Source: Spirochaetota bacterium
GTDB lineage: Bacteria > Spirochaetota > Leptospiria > Turneriellales > Turneriellaceae
Direction: 5' to 3'
DNA length: 33,539 nt
Assembly (NCBI GenBank): GCA_018240245.1
Contig: JAFEGD010000060.1
Coordinates: 1 to 33,539 of the forward strand
The translations under genes were made by a program, and so were the position numbers. The notes beneath the pieces are model-generated. The model had not been told where the DNA came from and did not search any database. It worked only from the letters and a program-made list of their open reading frames with translations. Positions 8,784-16,093 of this stretch are shown here, piece after piece (the stretch's first letter is position 1; each line of letters starts with the position of its first letter).

Positions 8784-10136
8784 TTAATTTTTTTGTCCGG
8801 CGAGCCATTGCGGTTGTTCGCGTTTTTTCGGCTTACCCCAGTGGATTGACGCAAATTTTTGCGCTAATGCCGCTGCGTCGTAGACGATAGCTTTGTTTTC
8901 GCTTTTCGCATTGCGTTCTGCTAAGTACATCTCATACCAAGCAGCGTCGCCGCTTTCGAGGTAGTCGCGAATTTTAAGGAGCGGCAGTTTGATCTTGATT
9001 TGGCGTTCGATCGACGCATCGAGGAGCGAGCTCTTGTCTTTATCGGCAATCGTCAATGCGCCGGATTCGACCGCTTTGATAATTTCACCTTTGGCAACGA
9101 CCGGCGCTTCTTGCCACGAGGTGTAGAGTAAGACATCGGCACCCGCTTTGAGCGCTGCGACCGGCGGATGCAAATTTTTGTAGTGTTCGCTCACCGCGCG
9201 CATCTCCATTGCATCGGTAAAGACGAGTCCCGTAAATTTAAGATCGCGCCGCAGCGTTTCGGTCAACCATTTTTTCGAGAGCGTTGCAGGCGCATCGGGG
9301 TCGACCTGCGGATAAAGAATGTGCGCCGTCATCACCGCGAGCGCTCCCGCTTGAATCGCACGCTCGAACGGCACCAGTTCGAATGTGCGGAGCATGGCGA
9401 GATTCTTGTCGATGACCGGCAGCGCCCAATGGCTGTCGGTCTGCGTGTCGCCGTGCCCGGGAAAGTGTTTGATCACGGGTAGCGCTCCGCCCACGTCGTG
9501 CGCTTGCCGCGCGCCCGCTTCAAAGGGTAGGGCGCAGTTAACTACTTGCTCGATTGTTGCGCCAAAACTGCGTAAGCCAATTACGGGATTTTTCGGATTA
9601 TTATTAATATCGACGACCGGCGCATAAAAGAGGTTAATCCCCATTGCGCCAAGGCCGCGACTCACATGATAGCCTGTCGCGCGGCAAAGTTCGGCGTCGC
9701 CCGTCTGTCCCAAATTCATTGCCGGCGGTGTTTGAATTACCCCCGAGCGCACGCGCTTAACATAACCGCCCTCTTGGTCGGTAGAGATAAGAAACGGGGG
9801 GATTTTTAACTGGTGTGCGAGTAACTGCAGATCGGCGGTAAATTTTTTAAGTTGCTCGGGACTTTCGATGTTGAAGCCGAAGAAAATGATTCCTCCCGGT
9901 TTGATCGCCGCGAGAATTTTACGATTCTCGTCGTTCAGCTCTTTGCCCGGTATGGCGATGTGGATGACTTGCCCGGCACGCGCGTTATTATCGAGGCGAG
10001 CTAAGACGCCGTTCAAAATTCTATTTTCTAACCGAGCGAACTTATACGGATAATATAATGCCTTCGATAAGTTATACGCCCCGACACCCGCTAGGGCGAC
10101 GAGCGCGACGAGGATGAGGTTTTTACTTTTTTGCAT
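8784..10136 (-). CDS. nagZ: Membrane-anchored beta-N-acetylhexosaminidase, GH3 family (NagZ-like)
   Basis: Glycoside hydrolase family 3 enzymes of this type remove GlcNAc from peptidoglycan fragments. The 450-residue protein has the NagZ set: ISTDQEGGYVKRV (118-130), APVVDINNNPKNPVIGLRSF (172-191), KHFPGHGDT (223-231) followed by DSH (234-236, the His/Asp general acid-base loop), and the nucleophile Asp308 in FTDAMEM. An N-terminal hydrophobic segment (residues 7-21) suggests anchoring in the inner membrane or export, unlike the cytosolic NagZ of enterics. The start codon overlaps the end of vapC by 14 bp, so nagZ is translationally linked to a toxin-antitoxin pair. Confidence 0.9.
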   Translation of the reverse strand: MQKSKNLILVALVALAGVGAYNLSKALYYPYKFARLENRILNGVLARLDNNARAGQVIHIAIPGKELNDENRKILAAIKPGGIIFFGFNIESPEQLKKFTADLQLLAHQLKIPPFLISTDQEGGYVKRVRSGVIQTPPAMNLGQTGDAELCRATGYHVSRGLGAMGINLFYAPVVDINNNPKNPVIGLRSFGATIEQVVNCALPFEAGARQAHDVGGALPVIKHFPGHGDTQTDSHWALPVIDKNLAMLRTFELVPFERAIQAGALAVMTAHILYPQVDPDAPATLSKKWLTETLRRDLKFTGLVFTDAMEMRAVSEHYKNLHPPVAALKAGADVLLYTSWQEAPVVAKGEIIKAVESGALTIADKDKSSLLDASIERQIKIKLPLLKIRDYLESGDAAWYEMYLAERNAKSENKAIVYDAAALAQKFASIHWGKPKKREQPQWLAGQKN

Positions 10137-10509
10137 GAAATTTTTCTTCTTGTTTCAAGAGACCGAGCAATTTTTTATCGCGCGACCAGATTTTTGCGCC
10201 GCTGCGGCGGGCAGCGGTAACGATCGCAAGATCGACGAGCCCGACGCCGCGCTGCAGCGCCTGTTCGCTAAATGCGGCAACGCCGGCGTCAAGCCAGACA
10301 GCGTTGCCCGCGTCGAGCGTGGGGAGTGCGTTATAGAACGCCAATAGTCCATCGACCTCTTTTTGCGTTTTGGCGCCTTGCAAAAGTTCGGCAAAAATGG
10401 CGCCGATTGTCACGACGTTGCCAATTTCGAGCTGGTGGCGTAAAATTTTCCGATACGGGGATTTTCCTCTCAAATAATCAATCCACACCGAAGTGTCGGC
10501 CAGAATCAA
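10123..10509 (-). CDS. vapC: VapC-like PIN-domain toxin (ribonuclease)
   Basis: The 128-residue product is a PIN domain with the four acidic residues in place: Asp5 in ILADTSVWIDYL, Glu41 in FAELLQG, Asp93 in GLVDLAIVTAA and Asp111 in SRDKKLL. VapC toxins cut tRNA or rRNA when freed from the antitoxin. The ATG overlaps the end of the vapB gene by 4 nt, and its own 3' end overlaps nagZ by 14 nt. All the catalytic residues are kept, so it is probably active. Confidence 0.92.
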   Translation of the reverse strand: MILADTSVWIDYLRGKSPYRKILRHQLEIGNVVTIGAIFAELLQGAKTQKEVDGLLAFYNALPTLDAGNAVWLDAGVAAFSEQALQRGVGLVDLAIVTAARRSGAKIWSRDKKLLGLLKQEEKFHAKK

Positions 10510-10727
10510 TGGCGTACCCGACGATTGGCTTTGCGCGCCTTTGCGGCAGAAAAACCCAATGTAAACTCGTAGGGTTCGTTTTCAAGTTCGGCGTTCAGTT
10601 GCTTGATTTTTTGAATACGCAGCCAATCGGTGAGTGCAATCACCATCGATTCGGTGATATTGCGCCCCCCGGAGAAAGTACGTACATCGTCGACGAGCGT
10701 GTCGGCCATGAGAGCAGTAACTTTCAT
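10506..10727 (-). CDS. vapB: VapB-family antitoxin
   Basis: This 73-residue protein has an N-terminal part (MKVTALMADTLVDDVRTFSGG, then NITESMVIALTDWL) that fits the ribbon-helix-helix VapB type. Its C-terminal tail, rich in Glu and Arg/Lys, would wrap the toxin. It immediately precedes vapC with a 4-nt ATGA overlap, the usual antitoxin-toxin order. It starts just downstream of an 8-bp inverted repeat and a consensus promoter, consistent with autorepression. There is essentially no 5' leader before the ATG. Confidence 0.88.
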   Translation of the reverse strand: MKVTALMADTLVDDVRTFSGGRNITESMVIALTDWLRIQKIKQLNAELENEPYEFTLGFSAAKARKANRRVRH

Positions 10728-10732
10728 GGCTC

Positions 10733-10760
10733 ATTATACGATGTTATATCGTATAGTCAA
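10733..10760 (-). promoter_or_regulatory. vapB promoter and overlapping operator palindrome
   Basis: On the - strand a -35 TTGACT (10760-10755), a 16-bp spacer and a -10 TATAAT (10738-10733) form a near-consensus sigma70 promoter. The perfect inverted repeat TATACGAT-GTTAT-ATCGTATA (10735-10755) fills the spacer and overlaps the -10 box, which is ideal for repression by the VapBC complex. The expected start of transcription, about 7 nt past the -10, falls at the ATG at 10727, so the mRNA is probably leaderless. Confidence 0.75.
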
Positions 10761-10873
10761 GCGTATTTCAATATTCTCCGCTTGCAGAAACGGATTCGGA
10801 ATTTCGTTAAGCGGGAATTTAGCTTTAGAATACGGTCGTGTTTTTTAATTTCTGTTCGTCTCATTAGTTATCT

Positions 10874-12292
10874 GTGTGTAAAATATCGATGTGTTATCTA
10901 TCGCTCGCAATAGTCTTCCTACTGGGAAGCGCCGGGATAAACGCCGACAATTCGTCTGATTTGGCTCGCGTCGGTATTGTACGCTTCATCAACAATTCTG
11001 ATAGCCCCGACTTTGAATGGGTCGAGAAAAGCCTGCCCGATGCAATCGACCATTCGATGAAAGCGCGCTTCGAATATATTCGCCTTGACGACGCCAAAGT
11101 CGACGGCGCGGCGAGTCAAGTTGCGGCGGGGCCGACAGGCTATACGGGAGAAAGCGCAGCACAGATTGCACTCCTCGCGCAGGCAGATATACTAATTTAC
11201 GGCAATTTTGTCGTCGATGCGGCAAGCCAAGAACTCGTATTGAAATCGGTCATCTACAACGCCGAAGGTAAGCGCGTCATCGGCCGCGTCGAAAGTCGCA
11301 CGCCGATGAATGCCAAGATTTTCAAGAACATCGACCAGATGGCGGCCGAGATTGTCGCCGAGATTTATCGTTTTGCATTACAGGCGAATCAAGGCTCGAG
11401 TCAAAAGCATTTGAAGCTACTCGTGCTGGTGCCGTCGTTTGCCAACGCCACCGAAGAGCAAATGGCGCGGCAAGAGCTCGAGCACCTCAAACAAGAATTG
11501 CAAGTGCGCAACCCCGGTAAATACCTGACGATCTTTGAATTTTTCGACGAATACCATGTGACCGAAATCGAACAACAAGCGGCGTTAAAATATGCGAAGC
11601 AGCGTGAGCGCGGACGTTTGCAACTGTGGCTCGAGCAATATGGCGTGACCGATGCGATGATTGTACTTGTCTCAGAAAACAAAGTCAACATTACCGCGAT
11701 CGGAGCGAAAAAGACCGCGCAAGTCTCTTACGCTGTGAACGCGACTCCCGAAGAAAAGGCGAAACAAGTTGCGGCGGCGCAGGCCGAAGTTGCGGGTAAG
11801 GTCGAGCTCAAGAAAGACGCCGGGCTCGGGGGCGCACGCTTTACGATGCTTATCGGGCCGACGTTTGTGAAAGGCGCGCTTGCTTCGGGCGGCCAGTTTG
11901 GAGTGATCTCGGGGCTCAACATTCATTCGTCGTATCGGCTCTGGCGTTTTCTCGAACCGCATGTCCAGCTCGATATGTATTATGGCTTTCCTAGCGGCAA
12001 TGTGAAACAGTTCGTCGGGGGAAGCGCACTCGGCGGCTTGGGCTACACTTTCGGTAACGAGCGCTTCGCCGTGTCGCCGTACTTGGGAGCGGGCATTTTT
12101 ACCGGGCAAGTGAACGCCGCCGGTGGCGTTTTCAGCGTACTCTTGCCGTCGGCAGGCGGCGGTTTGATTTTCAAATATTTTTTGTCGCAGCGCTTAGGGA
12201 TTGCGCTCAGCGCTCATTCGCAATATATTTTCGATGCGGCAAACCCCGCGCTTTTTACGTCGATCACGTTATCGAGCGTGCTCAGGTTCTAG
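10874..12292 (+). CDS. Secreted protein: TolB/FlgO-like N-terminal domain plus outer-membrane barrel
   Basis: The 472-residue product starts with a hydrophobic signal (YLSLAIVFLLGSAGINA). Next comes a domain with RVGIVRFINNSDSPDFEWVEKSLPDAI and ILIYGNFVV, reminiscent of TolB-N/FlgO-type proteins that sum over named components. A Gln/Glu/Lys-rich middle (about 195-315) includes possible coiled coil. From about residue 325 the sequence alternates as short beta strands rich in Gly and aromatics (FTMLIGPTFVKG, LEPHVQLDMYYGFPSG, AVSPYLGAGIF), and it ends in ITLSSVLRF. A C-terminal Phe is the usual signature of an outer-membrane beta barrel. GTG 10874 and ATG 10889 are both possible starts. I cannot assign a function. 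Confidence 0.75.
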   Translation: MCKISMCYLSLAIVFLLGSAGINADNSSDLARVGIVRFINNSDSPDFEWVEKSLPDAIDHSMKARFEYIRLDDAKVDGAASQVAAGPTGYTGESAAQIALLAQADILIYGNFVVDAASQELVLKSVIYNAEGKRVIGRVESRTPMNAKIFKNIDQMAAEIVAEIYRFALQANQGSSQKHLKLLVLVPSFANATEEQMARQELEHLKQELQVRNPGKYLTIFEFFDEYHVTEIEQQAALKYAKQRERGRLQLWLEQYGVTDAMIVLVSENKVNITAIGAKKTAQVSYAVNATPEEKAKQVAAAQAEVAGKVELKKDAGLGGARFTMLIGPTFVKGALASGGQFGVISGLNIHSSYRLWRFLEPHVQLDMYYGFPSGNVKQFVGGSALGGLGYTFGNERFAVSPYLGAGIFTGQVNAAGGVFSVLLPSAGGGLIFKYFLSQRLGIALSAHSQYIFDAANPALFTSITLSSVLRF

Positions 12293-12431
12293 ACCGCACT
12301 TCGACTACGCTTAGCCGTTGGCCTGACAGGTGACCACACTTTGACTATACTCAGCCGTTGGCCTGACCGGCGACCGGACACCGCTGGCGCACCGAGCCTG
12401 TCGAGGTGTGCCGTTCAGCGATCCAAAAAGA
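12292..12431. repeat. Intergenic tandem and inverted repeats (TTCGAC-x-GCTCAG family)
   Basis: Two 40-bp copies stand in tandem at 12292-12331 and 12332-12371. Both contain the exact core AGCCGTTGGCCTGAC; the first has CACTTCGACTACGCTTAGCC and the second CACTTTGACTATACTCAGCC. A third part reads GCACCGAGCCTGTCGAGGTG, which in the reverse direction is the same kind of word (CTCGACAGGCTCGG). Similar words recur in mutL and thiC. The block lies between two convergent genes and could fold, but has no T-run terminator. Confidence 0.7.
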
Positions 12432-13031
12432 TTAAACGGGTACTCCCGCGACAAACTTGTTTTCATGCACGCCGATCTCTTTTTCGAATTGCAGCGTCCA
12501 ACCGATGTCGTCGAGACCTAACAGCAGTTTCTGCCGCAACGGTTCGGCAATCGTAAAGGGGATTGTCTTCTCTGCAAAACTTACAGTTTTGTTTTCGAGA
12601 TTTACCGTGAAAGACGTTTTGGCATCCTGCTGTACCGCTTGAAAGAGCGTCTCGACTTCGGCTGCGCTTAGGGCGACCGGTAAAATACCGTTTTGAAAAC
12701 AGTTATTGTAAAAAATGTCGGCAAAAGACGGCGCAATGATAACGCGAAAGCCATAGTCCAAGAGCGCCCACGGCGCGTGCTCGCGCGACGAACCGCAACC
12801 GAAATTATCGCGCGCGAGCAGAATGTGCGCGCCTTGGTACTTCGGGTCGTTCAACACGAAATCTTTATTGGCAGTGCCGTCGTCCTTGTAGCGCCAATCG
12901 TTGAAAAGAAATTGCCCGAACCCCGTGCGCTCGACGCGCTTCAAGAAATTCTTGGGTATAATCTGATCGGTATCGACGTTCGGCATATCTAGCGGGCATG
13001 CCTGCGCGGTAACAGTTTTGAATTTTTCCAT
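12432..13031 (-). CDS. leuD: 3-isopropylmalate dehydratase small subunit
   Basis: LeuD pairs with LeuC to isomerise 2- to 3-isopropylmalate in leucine synthesis. The 199-residue protein begins with MEKFKTVTAQACPLDMPNVDTDQIIPKNFLK, the family N-terminus, and has the swivel-domain signature LLARDNFGCGSSREHAPWAL plus GFRVIIAPSFADIFYNNCFQNGILPV. A good AGGAG ribosome binding site precedes the ATG. It starts 28 bp after leuC on the same strand, so the pair form one operon. Confidence 0.96.
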   Translation of the reverse strand: MEKFKTVTAQACPLDMPNVDTDQIIPKNFLKRVERTGFGQFLFNDWRYKDDGTANKDFVLNDPKYQGAHILLARDNFGCGSSREHAPWALLDYGFRVIIAPSFADIFYNNCFQNGILPVALSAAEVETLFQAVQQDAKTSFTVNLENKTVSFAEKTIPFTIAEPLRQKLLLGLDDIGWTLQFEKEIGVHENKFVAGVPV

Positions 13032-13059
13032 TGTTGACTCCTATATATTTTCGCCTGCG

Positions 13060-14544
13060 TTAAGCTACAACCTCTGCCCGCGCATCGACGAAATGCCCGT
13101 GAATTGCGGCGAGCGCAGCCATCGCGGGCGAAACGAGATACGTTCTGCCGCCTTTGCCTTGTCGGCCTTCGAAATTACGATTCGATGTCGAAGCGCAGCG
13201 TTCGCCCGGCTCTAGCACATCGTCGTTCATCGCGAGGCACATCGAGCACCCGGGCTCGCGCCATTCAAAACCGGCGCTCTTAAAAATTTTGTCGAGGCCT
13301 TCTTTTTCGGCTTGGTCTTTGACGCGGTGACTGCCCGGCACGACCATCGCGAGTTTAATCGTCGCCGCCACTTTACGGTTCTTAATCACTTTCGCCGCCT
13401 CGCGCAAATCTTCGATGCGCGAATTGGTACACGAACCGATAAAAACTTTATCGAGAGAAATCTCTTCGATTTTTTTACCTTCGGTAAAATCCATATACTC
13501 TAGCGCTTTTTTGAAGCCGACACGTTCGACATCGTTTTTCGCGTCGCTGAGATGTGGTACGGCGGCGGTCACATCGGCGACCATACCGGGGGATGTACCC
13601 CACGTCACTTGCGGCACCAGTGTGTCGCAATTTATTTCGAGTTCTGCGTCGAATTTTGCTCCGGCGTCGGTTTTGAGCGTTTTCCAGTGCGCCAGTGCTT
13701 TATCCCAATCCGTCGGCTCTTGCGCATCCTTGCGCCCGTCGACCCCGGCGTCTCCTTGCGCCCCGGTCTTTGGGGTGTACTTACGACCAGCGAGATACGC
13801 AAACGTCTTTTCGTCGGGGGCGATCATGCCCGCGCGCGCGCCCGCTTCGATCGACATATTGCAAATCGTCATGCGGCCTTCGATCGAAAGATTTTCAATC
13901 GCTTCGCCCGCGTATTCGAGCACGTAGCCCGTCGCGCCGGCGGTGCCGATTTTGCCGATGAGCGCCAATACCATATCTTTGGCGTAGACGCCGGGCTTCA
14001 GTTTGCCCTTGAAGTTGACGCGCATCGTTTTAGGTTTTGCCTGCACGAGGCATTGCGTCGCGAGCACGTGCTCGACCTCAGAGGTGCCGATGCCGAATGC
14101 AAGCGCGCCGAACGCGCCGTGCGTCGAGGTGTGCGAGTCGCCGCAGACGACGGTTTTGCCGGGCAGCGTGAGGCCGAGTTCGGGACCGATAACATGTACG
14201 ACGCCCTGATCGTAGCTTTTCAGATCGAAGCAGGGCACGCCGAATTCGTCGCAGTTACGCTTCAAGTATTCCATTTGCTTCGCGCTGACGGGATCTTTCA
14301 CGGGTTTGTCGCGGTCTTTCGTGGGGACATTATGATCCATCGTCGCGAACGTTAGATCGGGCCGGCGTACTTTGCGCTTATTTAACCTGAGGCCGTCGAA
14401 TGCCTGTGGCGAAGTGACTTCATGCACCAAGTGCAGATCGATATAAATAAGATTCTTGTTCTCTTCTTCTTTGGGAGCATTCGCATTCGCCCAAATATCG
14501 ACGACGTGCGTTTCCCAAACTTTTTCGAATAGTGTCTTTGCCAT
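13060..14544 (-). CDS. leuC: 3-isopropylmalate dehydratase large subunit
   Basis: This aconitase-family subunit carries the 4Fe-4S cluster. Motifs are [54 protein letters not shown] (131-164), FIGSCTNSR and the late cluster cysteines in [11 protein letters not shown]. At 494 residues it is longer than the roughly 465-470 usual for the bacterial family. Extra residues lie near 19-30 and at 260-276 ([18 protein letters not shown]), between GRKYTPK and DWDKALAHW, which are normally close together. It has a GAGG ribosome binding site, and just upstream is a 40-bp perfect palindrome shared with the divergent LysR gene. Confidence 0.96.
   Translation of the reverse strand: MAKTLFEKVWETHVVDIWANANAPKEEENKNLIYIDLHLVHEVTSPQAFDGLRLNKRKVRRPDLTFATMDHNVPTKDRDKPVKDPVSAKQMEYLKRNCDEFGVPCFDLKSYDQGVVHVIGPELGLTLPGKTVVCGDSHTSTHGAFGALAFGIGTSEVEHVLATQCLVQAKPKTMRVNFKGKLKPGVYAKDMVLALIGKIGTAGATGYVLEYAGEAIENLSIEGRMTICNMSIEAGARAGMIAPDEKTFAYLAGRKYTPKTGAQGDAGVDGRKDAQEPTDWDKALAHWKTLKTDAGAKFDAELEINCDTLVPQVTWGTSPGMVADVTAAVPHLSDAKNDVERVGFKKALEYMDFTEGKKIEEISLDKVFIGSCTNSRIEDLREAAKVIKNRKVAATIKLAMVVPGSHRVKDQAEKEGLDKIFKSAGFEWREPGCSMCLAMNDDVLEPGERCASTSNRNFEGRQGKGGRTYLVSPAMAALAAIHGHFVDARAEVVA
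13727..13763 (-). repeat. Direct repeats marking an in-frame insert in leuC
   Basis: TCCTTGCGCCC occurs at 13727-13737 and again at 13753-13763. On the coding strand GCGCAAG occurs three times; the first and third copies are 36 bp (12 codons) apart and in frame, encoding Ala-Gln. The segment falls where LeuC proteins normally run straight from the GR-x-Y-PK loop to the WD-x-A helix. I infer a short inserted or duplicated element. Confidence 0.45.
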
Positions 14545-14559
14545 AGATAGTTACCTCTT

Positions 14560-14599
14560 TAACGAATCCGTGGCAGCGCGCGCTGCCACGGATTCGTTA
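14560..14599. repeat. 40-bp perfect palindrome between leuC and the LysR gene
   Basis: TAACGAATCCGTGGCAGCG, a central CG, and its exact reverse complement form a gapless 40-bp palindrome. It starts 16 bp upstream of the leuC ATG, just outside the ribosome binding site. On the - strand a possible -10 TATACT (14604-14599) touches its outer edge, so most of the palindrome would be in the leuC mRNA leader, where it could form a strong 5' hairpin. It has no T-run, so it is not a simple terminator. It could be an operator, a stability hairpin or a small inserted element. Confidence 0.8.
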
Positions 14600-14698
14600 G
14601 TATAACTTACAACAAACTTGCTATAAATCTAATAAATAATTGCAATTGTATCTATAATAAAAACTAATGTTGCAGGCTTGCCCGCGACATTAGCTTTT

Positions 14699-15571
14699 AT
14701 GGAACTGCGCCAGATCAAATATTTTCAAGAAATTTGCCTGAGCGGTAGTATCACGCAGGCGGCCAAAAATTTATCGCTGACGCAGCCTGCACTCACACAG
14801 CAAATTCAACTTTTAGAGCGCGAACTGGGCGTAGAATTATTTGCCCGCTCTAATCGAGGTATTCAATTGACCGCAGCGGGGGAGATTTTTGCCGCGCGGG
14901 CGCGCGAAATTATTCAGAAAATTTACGACCTTGCCGATGCGGTAAAACCTGCCGAGCGCGTTCCACAGGTGACGTTCGCTTCGGGTGAAACTCTCGCGAC
15001 ACATTTTGTGCCACAGCTCGTCGCCGTGTTGCGCGAGCGGTTTCCCGGTATGCGCATTCGTGTCGTCGAAAGCGATTTAACAGAAATTCAGAGCGCGCTC
15101 AAGAACGATAGCGTCGATTTCGCGTTCAGCCCCGAACCGATCGGCGACGCGAATTATATCAATCGCTATTTGCTCGAAGATCGTATAATTCCGGTGGTAG
15201 CCGCGAACGATGCGTTGGCGCAGAAAAAAAATATCGAATGGGCCGATCTCATCGAGCACGATTGGGTGTTATTCGCTAAGGGTTCGGCCATTCGCAAATT
15301 TGGCGATCGGGCGTTTTACGACCTTTCCCGACGTTTTCAACCGCGCATCGCAATGGAACTGCGTAGTCTCGCGGGGGTCGTTTCTTGCATCGAGGCGGGT
15401 TTAGGCGTCGGCTTCATTTCGGAGCTATCGCTGACCCATAAGCTCGCACGCCTTCCGCTCACGGCGCTCGAAAGAAAGCGAAAATTCTATCTGACGCACA
15501 AAAAAAATCGTACTGCCTTGAAAGCTGTCAGCGACGTCATTTTATCTTTGGCGGCGGAGCGTCTGGCGTAA
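14699..15571 (+). CDS. LysR-family transcriptional regulator
   Basis: The 290-residue protein has a winged helix-turn-helix at residues 1-60 (MELRQIKYFQEICLSGSITQ, then NLSLTQPALTQQIQLLERELGVELFARSNRGIQLTAAG) and a C-terminal inducer-binding domain with typical LysR segments such as VTFASGETLATHFVPQL and SCIEAGLGVGFISEL. ATG 14699 is chosen over TTG 14678 because MELRQIKYF is the canonical family start. A TATAAT box lies at 14653-14658, with no good -35. It is divergent from leuCD, so it is a natural candidate regulator of leucine synthesis; this is inferred from position only. Confidence 0.93.
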   Translation: MELRQIKYFQEICLSGSITQAAKNLSLTQPALTQQIQLLERELGVELFARSNRGIQLTAAGEIFAARAREIIQKIYDLADAVKPAERVPQVTFASGETLATHFVPQLVAVLRERFPGMRIRVVESDLTEIQSALKNDSVDFAFSPEPIGDANYINRYLLEDRIIPVVAANDALAQKKNIEWADLIEHDWVLFAKGSAIRKFGDRAFYDLSRRFQPRIAMELRSLAGVVSCIEAGLGVGFISELSLTHKLARLPLTALERKRKFYLTHKKNRTALKAVSDVILSLAAERLA

Positions 15572-15648
15572 ATACAAAACACTTGTAGCAAAATTATCAA
15601 ACAAACGTTCTTCTAACATTTCGTTGCCGGAAAAAGGTTCAAAAAAAC

Positions 15649-15677
15649 TTGACGCTCATTAACCGAATTCGTATTTT
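15649..15677 (+). promoter_or_regulatory. Predicted promoter of the dksA-like gene, leaderless
   Basis: TTGACG (15649-15654), a 17-bp spacer and TATTTT (15672-15677) make a good sigma70-type promoter. The A of the ATG at 15684 is 7 nt past the -10 box, exactly where transcription should begin. There is no Shine-Dalgarno sequence between them, so the mRNA may be leaderless. Confidence 0.6.
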
Positions 15678-15683
15678 CCGCGA

Positions 15684-16088
15684 ATGGCAAAAACCCCTTT
15701 TTCAGCCAAAGAGCTGACAGAATTTAAAGAACAACTACTGGAGAAAAAAGCTTATCTGATCAAAGAGATTCAGGGGAAAGAAGAACAACTCACCAGTGGC
15801 GATAAAGACGAAGTCGGAGACATGGCCGATTTGGCCACCGAGCTTATCGAGCGTGAACTCAATATGTCGTTGTCCGAATCCGATCGCGCGAAGCTAGAAG
15901 ATATCGACGCTGCGCTCTTGCGCATCAAAGAGAAAACATTTGGTATTTGCATCGATACGGGCGAGGTCATCAATAAAGCGCGTCTCAAAGCGGTGCCCGA
16001 CGCGCGCCGAACGCTCGTCGCTCAAGAAGCGTTTGATCGCCAAGCGCGTAAACGCAAAGCGATGAACCGTGCGGTAGAGATCGAATAA
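15684..16088 (+). CDS. DksA/TraR-like protein without an intact zinc finger
   Basis: DksA proteins bind in the RNA polymerase secondary channel and work with ppGpp. This 134-residue protein has the long helical coiled-coil region with an acidic tip (GDKDEVGDMADLA, about 39-51) and the C-terminal globular part FGICIDTGEVINKARLKAVPDARRTLVAQEAF. The four zinc ligands of the C4 finger would be at 89, 92, 110 and 113; here they are Cys, Thr, Thr and Ala, so zinc cannot be held. Cysteine-poor DksA paralogues that work without zinc are known. The spacing is otherwise normal, so this looks like a functional zinc-independent form rather than a decayed gene. The next gene begins 5 bp downstream. Confidence 0.88.
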   Translation: MAKTPFSAKELTEFKEQLLEKKAYLIKEIQGKEEQLTSGDKDEVGDMADLATELIERELNMSLSESDRAKLEDIDAALLRIKEKTFGICIDTGEVINKARLKAVPDARRTLVAQEAFDRQARKRKAMNRAVEIE

Positions 16089-16093
16089 TCTGA

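Noticed and set aside
13552..14355. 267-codon open frame antisense to leuC
   Set aside because: It is a shadow of leuC, rich in Arg/His/Phe and without a ribosome binding site.
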